Below, in pieces: positions 45,207 through 53,730 of a stretch of 64,000 nt of DNA. The notes beneath the pieces are model-generated. The model had not been told where the DNA came from, made no database searches, and worked only from the letters and a program-made list of their open reading frames with translations. The stretch comes from Pseudoglutamicibacter cumminsii (GTDB lineage Bacteria; Actinomycetota; Actinomycetes; Actinomycetales; Micrococcaceae). The stretch spans positions 744,001-808,000 of the forward strand of contig NZ_JAFBCO010000001.1 in the NCBI RefSeq assembly GCF_016907775.1. The letters run 5' to 3'. Both the position numbers and the translations under genes were made by a program. The first letter of the stretch is position 1. The number at the start of each line of letters is the position of its first letter.

Positions 45207-46403
45207 TCAGACGAAGGCACTGACGCCAGTTACGGCGCGGCCCACGATCAGTGCGTTGATCTCGTGGGTGCCTTCGTAGGAGTAGACGGCCTCGGCGTCC
45301 GCGTGGAAGCGGGCCACGTCGGTGTCCAGGGTGATGCCGTTGCCGCCGCAGACCTCACGGGCCAGGGCCACGGTCTCGCGTAGACGCAGGGAGGTCATCA
45401 TCTTGGCTAGGGCGGAGTTCTCGTCCTTGTAGATCCCCTGCTCCTCTTGTTCCGTGAGCTGGACCATCAGGCCCAAGGAGGAGGTCAGGTTGCCGAGCAT
45501 GATGGCCAGTTTCTCCTGGATGAGCTGGAATCCGGCCAGCGGACGGCCGAACTGCTGCCGTTCGCGGACGTAACGTAGCGCGGCCTCATAGGCGCCCGCG
45601 GTGGCGCCCACGGCCATCCAGGCCACGTCCGAGCGCATGGCCCGCAAGCAACGGGCCACGTCCTTGAAGGAGTTGATCCCCTCGAGCCGGGCGGTGGCGG
45701 GCACGCGCACCCCGCGGTACTCGATGTGGGCGTTCTGCATAATGCGCAGGGAAGCCTTGTTCGGGATGATCGACATGCTCACCCCATCGGCGTCCCGCGG
45801 AACCAGGAAGCACTTGACCTGGCCATCGGCGGTGTCACGGGCGAAGGTCGCGACGACGTCCGAGATGGTCGCGCCGCCAACCCAGCGCTTGGCGCCATCG
45901 ATCACCCAGGTGTCCGTCTCCGGGTCATGGGTCGCGGTCGTGGCGAGCCCGCCGGCCACATCGGAGCCGTGGTCCGGCTCGGTCAGCCCGAACACGCCAG
46001 TCAACGAGTAGTCGAGGATCTTCGCGTCCAGCTCCTTCGCCTGCTGTTCCCCGCCGCCCAGGGTGCAGGCCGTGCGGAACAGGCCGGCGTGCGCGTTGTA
46101 GAGGGTGCCGACGTTGATGTCGCAGCGGGCCAGCTCGAAGTTGCGGAACCCGGTGAGGATCCTACGGATGGGCTCTCCGGCTTCCTTGAGGGCTGGCGGG
46201 TCCATCAGCGGCAACGCACGGACGGCGTCCACCAGCTCCTGGGGAAGCTCCGCAGCGTCCCAGGCCGGGTTGACCAGCGGCTTCACCGTGGTTTCGAGCC
46301 GTTCCCGGAGGTCCAGGATGACGGCACGCTCGGCTTCGGTCAGCCGCTCGGCGTAGCCGTAGAAGTCGGATGGGATGATGCTTCCGGTCACTGCTTCAGC
46401 CAT
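45207..46403 (-). CDS. Acyl-CoA dehydrogenase (glutaryl-CoA dehydrogenase-like)
   Basis: This 398-residue flavoprotein has FGLTEPDHGSDVAGGL, the GAKRWVGGATISD strand, QFGRPLAGFQLIQEKLA and VCGGNGI. The active-site Glu is in YSYEGTHEINALIVGRA, as in the glutaryl-CoA dehydrogenase branch. It would introduce an alpha-beta double bond into an acyl-CoA and pass electrons to ETF. One base separates it from the amidohydrolase stop. Its presence suggests that saturated phenylpropanoyl-CoA esters also enter the pathway; that is inference. Confidence 0.82.
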   Translation of the reverse strand: MAEAVTGSIIPSDFYGYAERLTEAERAVILDLRERLETTVKPLVNPAWDAAELPQELVDAVRALPLMDPPALKEAGEPIRRILTGFRNFELARCDINVGTLYNAHAGLFRTACTLGGGEQQAKELDAKILDYSLTGVFGLTEPDHGSDVAGGLATTATHDPETDTWVIDGAKRWVGGATISDVVATFARDTADGQVKCFLVPRDADGVSMSIIPNKASLRIMQNAHIEYRGVRVPATARLEGINSFKDVARCLRAMRSDVAWMAVGATAGAYEAALRYVRERQQFGRPLAGFQLIQEKLAIMLGNLTSSLGLMVQLTEQEEQGIYKDENSALAKMMTSLRLRETVALAREVCGGNGITLDTDVARFHADAEAVYSYEGTHEINALIVGRAVTGVSAFV

Positions 46404-46404
46404 C

Positions 46405-47409
46405 TCAGGCCCCCTTCGTCTCGGTCGCGGACCCGCGGTCCAGGCCCAGCAGGCGCACCGCGTTGTCCTTGAGGATCCAAGGCCGGACCTCGTCCTTGAG
46501 CGGCAGCTCCGCGAAGGCGGCCAGCCACTTGTCCGGGGTGATCAGCGGGAAGTCGGTTCCGAAGAGCACCTTGCGAGCCAGTACGTTATTCGACTGGCGG
46601 ACCAGGGACTCCGGGAAGTACTTCGGGGACCAGCCGGAGAGGTCGATGTGCACGTTGGCCTTGTGGGTCGCGATCGAGTTCGCCTCGTCCTGCCAGGGCA
46701 CCGACGGGTGGGCCATGATGATCTGCAGGTCAGGGAAGTCGGCGGCGACGTCGTCCAGCAGCAACGGGTTGGAGTACTTCAGCTTGATGCCGCGCCCGCC
46801 GGGCAGGCCAGCGCCCATGCCGTTCTGCCCGGTGTGGGAGACAATCGGCAGCCCCAGTTCCTGGAGCCGCTCCCAGAGCGGATAGTACTCGCGGTCCGAG
46901 GGGTCGAAGCCCTGCACGGACGGGTGGAACTTGAAGCCGCGCACTCCGAGCTGCTCGGCCTGGCGGGTGGCCCCGGCCAACGCGTCCGCCCCGGTGCGGG
47001 GATCCACGGAGCCAAACGGGATGAGGACGTCGTTGTTCCGGGCGCAGCCGGCCACGAGGTCGTCGATCGAGTTCGGTTTGTGGCCGAACTGGGTGCGCGC
47101 GTCCACGGTGAAGACGACGGCGGCCATCCGGCGTTGGCGGTAGGTCTCCGCGATGGTGTCGACGCTCGGGGTTCGCTCAGCGGACTTGAAGTACTTCGCG
47201 GAGGCTTCGAAGAAGTCTTCCGGCAGCGCCTTGTGGCCGCACGAGTCCACCTCGAGGTGGACGTGCATGTCCATGGCCTCGATGGCCGAGGCGTCCACGC
47301 CCAGCTCGTAGCGGACTGGGGCGCGGCCGGGAGCAGGGGTTGAGGCGGGGGCGCCGCTGTCGTTGCCGTGCTCAGCCCCCTGCGGAGCCGTGTCCTGGGT
47401 TCCGGTCAT
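46405..47409 (-). CDS. couO: Amidohydrolase-superfamily beta-ketoacyl hydrolase (CouO-like)
   Basis: This 334-residue TIM-barrel protein has metal ligands at H49-x-H51 (DMHVHLE), His192 (SHTG), His234 (MAHPS) and Asp286 (FGTDFPL), the PF04909 pattern. In the Rhodococcus cou pathway, CouO is an amidohydrolase needed after beta-oxidation of the side chain, and its metal Asp is essential. Here it sits between SDR and acyl-CoA dehydrogenase genes with 11-base and 1-base gaps. It would release the hydroxybenzoate product in place of a thiolase. A Pro/Ala-rich 30-residue head precedes the barrel. Symbol by analogy. Confidence 0.75.
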   Translation of the reverse strand: MTGTQDTAPQGAEHGNDSGAPASTPAPGRAPVRYELGVDASAIEAMDMHVHLEVDSCGHKALPEDFFEASAKYFKSAERTPSVDTIAETYRQRRMAAVVFTVDARTQFGHKPNSIDDLVAGCARNNDVLIPFGSVDPRTGADALAGATRQAEQLGVRGFKFHPSVQGFDPSDREYYPLWERLQELGLPIVSHTGQNGMGAGLPGGRGIKLKYSNPLLLDDVAADFPDLQIIMAHPSVPWQDEANSIATHKANVHIDLSGWSPKYFPESLVRQSNNVLARKVLFGTDFPLITPDKWLAAFAELPLKDEVRPWILKDNAVRLLGLDRGSATETKGA

Positions 47410-47420
47410 GGTGCTTGTCC

Positions 47421-48350
47421 TTAGTTCTTCTGTTCAGGCTCGAGCTCAGCAGGCAGCGGAGGCATCTTCTCGCCGACCTCCTGGAGGTTGCCCTTGACCA
47501 GCTCGGCGCCCTGGGTCTGCATGGTGGCGTAGTCCCAGCCGCCCTCGTGGTACTCGGTGGCCACTGGCTCAGGGTGGGACCAGACCTGCAGGCGATCTCC
47601 GCCGACGCCGATGGCCTGGCCGGTGATGCCGTCGGCCTCCGGGGAGGAAAGGAAGGCGATCAGGCCGGCGACGTCGTCGGCGGTTCCGAAGCCGAGGTCA
47701 TGGCGGAAGAAGGACGGCATAGCCTCGCCGCGCTCGTCAGCTTCGACGGCCTTCTGGAAGAAAGGAACGGTCTTGGTCATCGCGGTGGCGGCCACTGGGA
47801 TGACGGCGTTGACCATCACTCCGGCGCGCTTCATCTCGAGGGCCCACGTGCGGACCATACCGACGATGCCCGCCTTGGCTGCGGCGTAGTTGGTCTGGCC
47901 GAAGTTGCCTCGCTGGCCGGTTGGCGAGCCGATGCAGACGATGCGGCCGGCCACGCCGTTCTCCTTGAAGTATGCGTAAGCGGCGCGGACGCAGGTGAAG
48001 GTTCCCTTGAGGTGGACGCCGATGACGAGGTCGAAGTCCTCGTCGGACATCTTCAGCAACGACTTGTCCCGCAGGATGCCGGCGTTGTTCACCAGGATGT
48101 CCAGGCCCCCGAAGGTATCTACGGCGGTCTTGAACAGCTGGTCTGCAGCTTCGCTGGTGCCGACCGGGACCACGGCGGCGACGGCCTTGCCGCCGGCTTC
48201 GGTGATCGAGGCGACAGCGGCGTCCGCGGTCTCCTGGTTGACGTCGTTGATAACCACGGAGGCTCCCTGGCGGGCGAGCTCCTGGGCGTAGGCGAGGCCC
48301 AGGCCTGCGCCCGAGCCGGTGACGATGGCGACCTTACCGTCGAGGGACAT
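47421..48350 (-). CDS. couN: Short-chain dehydrogenase (3-hydroxyacyl-CoA dehydrogenase-like)
   Basis: This 309-residue SDR has the cofactor loop TGSGAGLGLAYA near residue 12, NNAG near 90 and the catalytic Tyr-Lys in TNYAAAKAGIVGM. It is longer than FabG by about 55 C-terminal residues, as in the reductase domains of peroxisomal multifunctional-type enzymes that act on (R)-hydroxyacyl-CoA. It would oxidise the hydroxyacyl-CoA made by the MaoC hydratase. First gene of the leftward operon, with the MarR operator in its promoter. Confidence 0.8.
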   Translation of the reverse strand: MSLDGKVAIVTGSGAGLGLAYAQELARQGASVVINDVNQETADAAVASITEAGGKAVAAVVPVGTSEAADQLFKTAVDTFGGLDILVNNAGILRDKSLLKMSDEDFDLVIGVHLKGTFTCVRAAYAYFKENGVAGRIVCIGSPTGQRGNFGQTNYAAAKAGIVGMVRTWALEMKRAGVMVNAVIPVAATAMTKTVPFFQKAVEADERGEAMPSFFRHDLGFGTADDVAGLIAFLSSPEADGITGQAIGVGGDRLQVWSHPEPVATEYHEGGWDYATMQTQGAELVKGNLQEVGEKMPPLPAELEPEQKN

Positions 48351-48428
48351 GGGGTTCTCCTTCGGGATGACGTTCTAGATGTCGGTTGTGTCCTGATGTG
48401 GCGTTCACCACACAAGAACCATGACAGT

Positions 48429-48453
48429 ACATATAATTGAGAATGTCAATTAT
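48429..48453. promoter_or_regulatory. MarR (CouR-like) operator between SDR and marR genes
   Basis: ATAATTGA (48433-48440) and TCAATTAT (48446-48453) form an 8-bp inverted repeat with a 5-base spacer. On the minus strand it contains TTGACA, a -35 for the SDR operon. It matches the site at 41075. Confidence 0.72.
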
Positions 48454-48574
48454 TTTTCGAAGAGTGCTTTTTCGAGTACGATCCTCTGCAGAGGATTTGC
48501 CCCCTCTAGGGCAAGTACAGAGACAAGATCAGCTGGATCGCGTCCTCAAGCACACGGACCAAGGAAGCAAGCAC

Positions 48575-49102
48575 ATGACGACCACAAAGGACACCTCCGG
48601 AGCCACAAGCAGCCCGGCCGAGGCCGCCCAGCGCTTCCCCGCCCCCTCCACCGCGCTTGCGGCCGAGCGCATGGCGGAGTTCACGTCGTCGGAACTCGCC
48701 GGCCAAGTCCAGTTCTTGGCGGCCCGGCTGCGCAGCATCGGCCACAGCCACGCCAACCGCGTCCTGCAAGAGGTGATGGGGCTGAAAGTCCGCCAGTACT
48801 CCGTGTTGGCCCTGGCCGCCTCGGACGTGAACCCGTCGCAGCGCGAGCTCGGCGACTTCCTGAGCTTGGACCCGAGCCAGATCGTGAACCTGGTGGACTT
48901 CCTGGAGAAGCGAGGCTGGGTCGAGCGCCAGGTGGATCCCCGCGACCGTCGCTCCCGGATCGTCGTCGCCACACCGCAGGGGCAGGACGCCTACCGGCGG
49001 GCACACGCGCTGACCATGGCCTCCGACGACGTGGTGCTCGCCGCGCTCAGCGCCAGCGAACGGCAGGAATTGAGCCGATTGCTGGAGAAAGTCGCCTTCT
49101 AA
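48575..49102 (+). CDS. couR: MarR-family repressor (CouR-like)
   Basis: ATG 48575 has AAGGAAG upstream; the longer frame crosses the operator. The 175-residue protein has the winged-helix MarR core with SQRELGDFLSLDPSQIVNLVDFL and VDPRDRRSRIVVATPQGQ. It is divergent from the SDR-amidohydrolase operon with the inverted repeat between them. In Rhodococcus the CouR repressor releases DNA on binding the hydroxycinnamoyl-CoA; the same is inferred here. Symbol by analogy. Confidence 0.8.
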   Translation: MTTTKDTSGATSSPAEAAQRFPAPSTALAAERMAEFTSSELAGQVQFLAARLRSIGHSHANRVLQEVMGLKVRQYSVLALAASDVNPSQRELGDFLSLDPSQIVNLVDFLEKRGWVERQVDPRDRRSRIVVATPQGQDAYRRAHALTMASDDVVLAALSASERQELSRLLEKVAF

Positions 49103-49144
49103 TCTCTGCTTCCTGAGCCCCGCCTTCTGATTCCAGCTAAAGCC

Positions 49145-49285
49145 TCACGAAACGCCCCTGCATCACCTCCACCTAGGGCGCCTGCATCTAAGCAGGCACC
49201 ACCTAAGACAACACTGCAGGGGCGTTTCTTGTTGACGTTTTGTGACGTGCGCCGCCCGGCAGGCTGTTGACAGCACCCTGCCGGC
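49145..49285. repeat. Right flanking repeat of the cou island
   Basis: Same orientation as 40895-41003. It has the GAAACGCCCCTGCA terminator arm, an inner GCGCCTGCA..GCAGGC arm pair, GGGGCGTTTCTT, TTTTGTGAC and GGCTGTTGACA, the last running into the promoter for the riboswitch operon. Confidence 0.6.
49149..49232 (+). terminator. Terminator after the MarR gene
   Basis: GAAACGCCCCTGCA (49149-49162) pairs with 49215-49228 around an inner GCCTGC/GCAGGC hairpin, followed by a T-rich stretch. Confidence 0.75.
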
Positions 49286-49294
49286 ACGTATAGA
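49267..49294 (+). promoter_or_regulatory. Promoter of the riboswitch operon
   Basis: TTGACA (49267-49272), a 16-base spacer and TATAGA (49289-49294) give a near-consensus housekeeping promoter. Transcription would start near 49301, just before the riboswitch. Confidence 0.75.
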
Positions 49295-49308
49295 AATGAT
49301 GCTTGTAA

Positions 49309-49391
49309 CCCATCCAGAGCGACTGAGAGACCTGGCTCGTTGACGTCGCAGCAACCGGTTTATGCACGGTGCTCCCGCCAGGAACGATGGA
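49309..49391 (+). ncRNA. SAM-I (S-box) riboswitch
   Basis: The helices of the SAM-I class can be traced. P1 is CCATC (49310-49314) with GATGG (49386-49390). P2 is GCGAC (49319-49323) with GTCGC (49345-49349) around the TGAGAG kink-turn. P3 is ACCG (49354-49357) with CGGT (49367-49370). The pseudoknot is CCTGG (49331-49335) with CCAGG (49378-49382). The conserved GCAACC core and GGTGCT junction are present. The P1 3' strand abuts the AAAGGA ribosome site of the next gene, so control is probably at translation, off when SAM is plentiful. Confidence 0.9.
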
Positions 49392-49402
49392 AAGGAATAA
49401 CT

Positions 49403-50794
49403 GTGTCATCGTTGTCCACGCACACCCCTGTCCACCCTGCAGCTGGCGCTGAGATCACCGCCGATGCGGAAGCCAGCACCGCTGTTTCCTCCGCCGACTT
49501 GAGCTTCGCTGAAGGTCTGCGTTACGTCACCACGCAGGACGCGCCGGTCACCCCGTGGGAAGCCGGCCACACGCCTAGCCTTCACGAACTGCGTGAGCAT
49601 TTCGGGCCGATCTTTGACCGCATCGCGCTCGGCGCTTCTGAGCGTGAGACGCACCGTGTTCTGCCGTTCGTTGAGATCGCGGAACTCAACCGCGCCGGCT
49701 TCACCGTGCTGCGCGTGCCTACCGAGTACGGCGGCCCGGGCGTTCCGTTCTCCGACTGGGTGCAGCTGCTGATCGATCTGGCGGCGGCTGACCCGAACAT
49801 CGCGCATCAGTACCGTTCCCACGCTGGTTTCGTGGAGACGCTGCGGTACCACGATGAGCAGACCCGCGAGTTCTGGTACGCGAAGGTTCTTGCCGGCGAT
49901 GTTGTAGGCAACGCGTCCACCGAGGTGAGCGGGAATGCGCTGAATACGCTCAACACGACGCTGGCCGTGCAGGCGGACGGCTCCGGGGTGCTCAACGGCG
50001 CTAAGTACTACTGCACCGGCACGGCGTACGCGACGCATACGCGGGTTTCGGCCACGTTGCCTGATGCGGACGGAACGCCGACCGAGGGTCGACAGTTCGC
50101 TGTCGTTTCCACGCGGGCTCCGGGCGTTGAGCTTGAGGATGACTGGAACGGTTTCGGTCAGAGCCTCACTGGTACTGGAACCACGCGTTTCACCGATGTG
50201 CGTGTTGCGCCCGAGCACATTCTGAACCGCGTTCCCGGCAGCGCTGAGGCGCAGTTTGAGGCGCCTCTGTTCCAGATTGTTTTGCTCGCGGTGCTGGCGG
50301 GTATTGCTCGCAACGTCGTGAACGATGCGGCGGCTGGCGTGCGCCGGCGGACCCGCTCCTTCAATACCGGTTTGGGTGTTCCGCACTCTGAGGACCCGCA
50401 GATTTTGGGGGTTGTGGGGCGGCTTTCGGCGCAGGCTTTCGTAGTGGAGTCTACGGTGGTTGAGGCCGCGCGGCGGCTCGAGGCTGCCGAAGGTGTGCTT
50501 TCGCTCCAAGATCCAGATGCGCAGCGCTTGCTGACTGAAGCGGAGCTTGCTGTTGAGCGCGCGCACGTGACCGTACCGAGCATCGTGACCAGCATTTGCT
50601 CCGACCTGTTCCTCACGGGTGGGGCCTCGAACACGTCGCGGGAGAAGAACCTGGACCGGCATTGGCGGAACGCGCAGACGGTCGCAACACACAACCCGAT
50701 TGTGTTCCGTGAGCGGATCATCGGCGACTACCTGGTCAACGGGACTGTCCCGGAGGGCCTCAACGCGATCGGTGAGGTGACCCGTGCTTCTTAA
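49403..50794 (+). CDS. SfnB/DszC-like acyl-CoA-dehydrogenase-fold flavin enzyme
   Basis: GTG 49403 follows AAAGGA directly after the riboswitch. The 463-residue protein has the acyl-CoA dehydrogenase fold of the flavin-dependent monooxygenase branch (SfnB, DszC): FTVLRVPTEYGGPG, STEVSGNALNTLNT, and the diagnostic C-terminus LTGGASNTSREKNLDRHWRN then THNPIVFRERIIGDY. Relatives oxidise organosulfur compounds such as sulfones or dibenzothiophene with reduced flavin. SAM-riboswitch control and the adjacent NtaA-type enzyme support a role in sulfur scavenging; the substrate is unknown. Confidence 0.82.
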   Translation: MSSLSTHTPVHPAAGAEITADAEASTAVSSADLSFAEGLRYVTTQDAPVTPWEAGHTPSLHELREHFGPIFDRIALGASERETHRVLPFVEIAELNRAGFTVLRVPTEYGGPGVPFSDWVQLLIDLAAADPNIAHQYRSHAGFVETLRYHDEQTREFWYAKVLAGDVVGNASTEVSGNALNTLNTTLAVQADGSGVLNGAKYYCTGTAYATHTRVSATLPDADGTPTEGRQFAVVSTRAPGVELEDDWNGFGQSLTGTGTTRFTDVRVAPEHILNRVPGSAEAQFEAPLFQIVLLAVLAGIARNVVNDAAAGVRRRTRSFNTGLGVPHSEDPQILGVVGRLSAQAFVVESTVVEAARRLEAAEGVLSLQDPDAQRLLTEAELAVERAHVTVPSIVTSICSDLFLTGGASNTSREKNLDRHWRNAQTVATHNPIVFRERIIGDYLVNGTVPEGLNAIGEVTRAS

Positions 50795-52181
50795 CGCGTT
50801 TGAGATGGCCACGCCGGTGCATCAGTCGCCGGGTTTGTGGCGGCATCCGGAGTCTCGGGCGGCGGATTTTGATCAGTTGAGCTACTGGACCGACCTGGCT
50901 CAGACGTTGGATCGCGGCGGTTTCACGGCACTGTTTTTGGCGGATGTGTTGGGAACCTATGACGTGTATGGCGGTAGCGACGCGGTTTCGCATGAGCGCG
51001 GCGTGCAGGTTCCGTTGTTGAATCCGTTCGCTGCAGTGTCTGCGATGGCGGCGGTGACGCGTCGGTTGGGGTTCGGGTTGACGGCTTCCTGCACGTATGA
51101 GGATCCGTTTTTGTTGGCGCGCCGGTTTGCGAGCTTGGACCATCTGACGGGTGGCCGGGTTGGCTGGAACATTGTGACGTCGTATCAGGATTCCGCTGCC
51201 CGCAACCTCGGTTTGGAGCGGCAACTGCCGCACGATGAGCGTTACGACCGCGCGGACGAGTACATGGACGTGATGTACAAGCTGTTCGAGGGCAGTTTCG
51301 CTCCGGGCTCGGTGCTCAAGGATGCCGATGCGGGTGTCTTTGTGGACCCGGCGGGTGTCCGGAAGGCTGAGCACAAGGGCGAATACTTCTCGGTTGATGG
51401 TGCGTTGTTGACGCATCCGGGGCCGCAGCGCACGCCGTTCTTGTTCCAGGCGGGTGCTTCGGCGCGGGGCTTGCGTTTCGGCGCTGAGAATGCCGAGGCG
51501 GTGTTCATGATCGGTTCGGAGCCGAGCGTTGTGCGCGGTTATATTGACCGTTTGCACGATGCGCTTGAGGCCGCGGGCCGGCCAGCCGATGCGGTGCGCA
51601 CGTTCGCGATGGTCACCGTGGTCACCGGCGCGGACGACGAGGATGCGCAGCGCCGCTTTGAGTCCTATCAGCAGTATGTGGACGTCGAGGGTGCGCTAGC
51701 GCTGTTCGCGGGCTGGACCGGCGTTGACTTGGCCGGCCTGGATCCGGATGCTCCGTTGGCGGAGGTTGAGACGGACGCGAATCAGTCTGCTCTGCGTTCG
51801 GTGACCTCTGGCGACACGACGCGGGAGTGGACCGTGCGGGACATCGCCGCGTTCGTTACGTTGGGTGGCCGCGGCCCCGTGATTGTGGGTGGCCCTGAGA
51901 GCGTTGCCGATCAGTTGGAGGCGTGGCAAGCGGCCTCCGGCGTGGATGGCTTCAACGTGTGTAGTGGCGTGCGGCCGGCTGATCTTGAACGATTCGTTGA
52001 ATACGTAAGCCCCGAGCTACGGCGGCGCGGTCTGTTGGCTGACGCCGGCGCTGAAAGCGACGATGCCGGTGCCGCGGAGGCCGTGACGTTGCGTGCCGCG
52101 GTGACGGGGCAGGATTGGTTGCCTGATTCGCATCGTGGTTCCCGCTTCCGCACTGGCGCTTTGGTGGAGGCTCACAGCTAA
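50784..52181 (+). CDS. NtaA/DmoA/DszA-type FMNH2-dependent monooxygenase
   Basis: The start overlaps the previous gene by 11 bases, so the two are coupled. The 465-residue luciferase-like TIM-barrel protein has FLADVLGTYDVYGG, LLARRFASLDHLTGGRVGWNIVTSY, DERYDRADEYMDVMYKLFEG and GPQRTPFLFQAGAS. These are hallmarks of the NtaA/SnaA/DszA group that oxidises nitrilotriacetate, dimethyl sulfide or sulfones. Together with the SfnB-like protein it likely frees sulfite or sulfate from an organosulfur compound. A flavin reductase is needed but not visible nearby. Confidence 0.84.
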   Translation: MLLNAFEMATPVHQSPGLWRHPESRAADFDQLSYWTDLAQTLDRGGFTALFLADVLGTYDVYGGSDAVSHERGVQVPLLNPFAAVSAMAAVTRRLGFGLTASCTYEDPFLLARRFASLDHLTGGRVGWNIVTSYQDSAARNLGLERQLPHDERYDRADEYMDVMYKLFEGSFAPGSVLKDADAGVFVDPAGVRKAEHKGEYFSVDGALLTHPGPQRTPFLFQAGASARGLRFGAENAEAVFMIGSEPSVVRGYIDRLHDALEAAGRPADAVRTFAMVTVVTGADDEDAQRRFESYQQYVDVEGALALFAGWTGVDLAGLDPDAPLAEVETDANQSALRSVTSGDTTREWTVRDIAAFVTLGGRGPVIVGGPESVADQLEAWQAASGVDGFNVCSGVRPADLERFVEYVSPELRRRGLLADAGAESDDAGAAEAVTLRAAVTGQDWLPDSHRGSRFRTGALVEAHS

Positions 52182-52338
52182 GCGTTTCCCTTCCGGCCGC
52201 GCATAGCCGGCGAGTGGGTGCCGTGGGACGCCCCGTGGTGCCTGCTGCCGCATCGTAATCCTGCAGCCGCGGATTGTGATGACGAGTTGTGACGGTTGCC
52301 AGCTTGCGCGGCCCGGGAAGGGCGATAGCGTTACGAGG

Positions 52339-53667
52339 GTGAGTAATTCGATGCGGGATAGTGCTGGGAAGAAGCGTCCAGAAGGTTCGACGCCGGCTGT
52401 TGAGACGCCGGGTGTAGAGAATCCGGGGGTTGCGGCGAGGGCTGTGAGCCCGGCTTTGGCGATCGCAGGTATTTTGCTGATCGCCACGAATCTGCGGATG
52501 CCGATGACCAGCGCGAGCCCGCTGCTCCCCCGCATTAGGGAAGATGTGGGGCTTTCTGCGGCGTCTGCGTCGTTTTTAATTTCTTTGCCGTTGCTGTGTT
52601 TCGCGGTGTTCTCGCCGATCGTGCCGCGGATTGCGGCGCGTTTCGGGTTGGCTCATTCCCTGTTCGGCGCTTTGATCGCGGTGAACGTGGGGATCATTTC
52701 GCGTTCGTGGGTTGGTTCGTTCGGTTTGTGGGCTGGCACCGTTTTGATTGGTGTTGGGATCGCGATCATGAACGTGCTGTTGCCGGCGCTGATTAAGCGT
52801 GATTTCCCGGATCATGCGGGCACGTTGACGGGCGTGTATTCGGCGTTTCAGTCGCTCATGGCAGCGCTTGCGGCGGCGGTCGCTGTCCCGATCGCTGGTC
52901 TTCCAGGTTGGGGCTGGCAGGGCGCTCTCGGTTTGACGTTGGGTGCCGGTTTGATTGGTGTCGCGGTGTTCGCGCCGCAGGTCCGCGCGGATCATGTGGT
53001 GCGGCGTCAGCAGGTCTTAGCCCGCAACCAAGTCTCTACGGTGTCGTCGGCTGCGTCACCGGCGGAGGCGTCACCAGCGGCGGCGGCGCGTCCGCGGAGT
53101 TTGTTGCGGTCCCCGTTGGCGTGGGTGATTACGGCGTTTATGGGTTTTCAGTCGACGCTGTTTTATTCGGTTTTGACGTGGTGGCCGGCTATTGAGATGT
53201 CGTCGGGGATTTCTGAGGAGAGCGCCGGTTTCCATATTGCGGTGATTCAGGCGTCTGGCATTGTGGGTTCGCTTGTTGCGGGCTGGCTGATGAGGCGCGA
53301 CGTGGTGGGATCCACTGTTGCTGTGGCGGTTTCCACGGTGATTGTGGTGCTTGCGGGGACGATGTTGGCTCCGCAGTTGGCGCTGTTGTGGGCGTTGTTG
53401 CTTGGTACGGCCCAGGGCGGGTTGTTTACGGTCGCGTTGACGTTGTTTGGGGCGCGGGCGCGGACGCCGATGTCGGCGGCGCGGCTTTCGGGTATGGCGC
53501 AGACGTTTGGTTATGTGGTTGCGGCCTCTGTTCCGCCGGTTTTGGGTGTGGTGCGTGAGGCGACGGGTTCGTGGACGGCGTCGTTGTGGATCCTGCTGGG
53601 TATTGCGGTGATCACGTTGGTTGCGGGGCTGGTTTCAGCTAAGCCGCGTTACGTCGAGGAGCATTAG
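52339..53667 (+). CDS. CynX/NimT-type MFS transporter
   Basis: GTG 52339 is chosen because a TAGCGT -10-like hexamer ends 7 bases before it (leaderless layout); ATG 52351 is the alternative. The 442-residue protein has about twelve membrane segments, LIATNLRMPMTSASPLLPRI typical of the CynX (cyanate/nitroimidazole) family, and a central Ala/Ser/Pro-rich loop. Substrates in this family are small anions or drugs. It lies 157 bases after the monooxygenase gene and probably has its own promoter. Confidence 0.75.
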   Translation: MSNSMRDSAGKKRPEGSTPAVETPGVENPGVAARAVSPALAIAGILLIATNLRMPMTSASPLLPRIREDVGLSAASASFLISLPLLCFAVFSPIVPRIAARFGLAHSLFGALIAVNVGIISRSWVGSFGLWAGTVLIGVGIAIMNVLLPALIKRDFPDHAGTLTGVYSAFQSLMAALAAAVAVPIAGLPGWGWQGALGLTLGAGLIGVAVFAPQVRADHVVRRQQVLARNQVSTVSSAASPAEASPAAAARPRSLLRSPLAWVITAFMGFQSTLFYSVLTWWPAIEMSSGISEESAGFHIAVIQASGIVGSLVAGWLMRRDVVGSTVAVAVSTVIVVLAGTMLAPQLALLWALLLGTAQGGLFTVALTLFGARARTPMSAARLSGMAQTFGYVVAASVPPVLGVVREATGSWTASLWILLGIAVITLVAGLVSAKPRYVEEH

Positions 53668-53688
53668 CCGCGGGTTTGGTTCTGGGGA

Positions 53689-53707
53689 CCGTGGTCGCGG
53701 GCCACGG
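53689..53707. terminator. Possible terminator hairpin between convergent genes
   Basis: CCGTGG/CCACGG arms (53689-53694 with 53702-53707) with a 7-base loop lie between the transporter and the minus-strand membrane protein; there is no T-run. Confidence 0.4.
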
Positions 53708-53730
53708 TGCGCCGCGGCGGTCAAGGAGAG

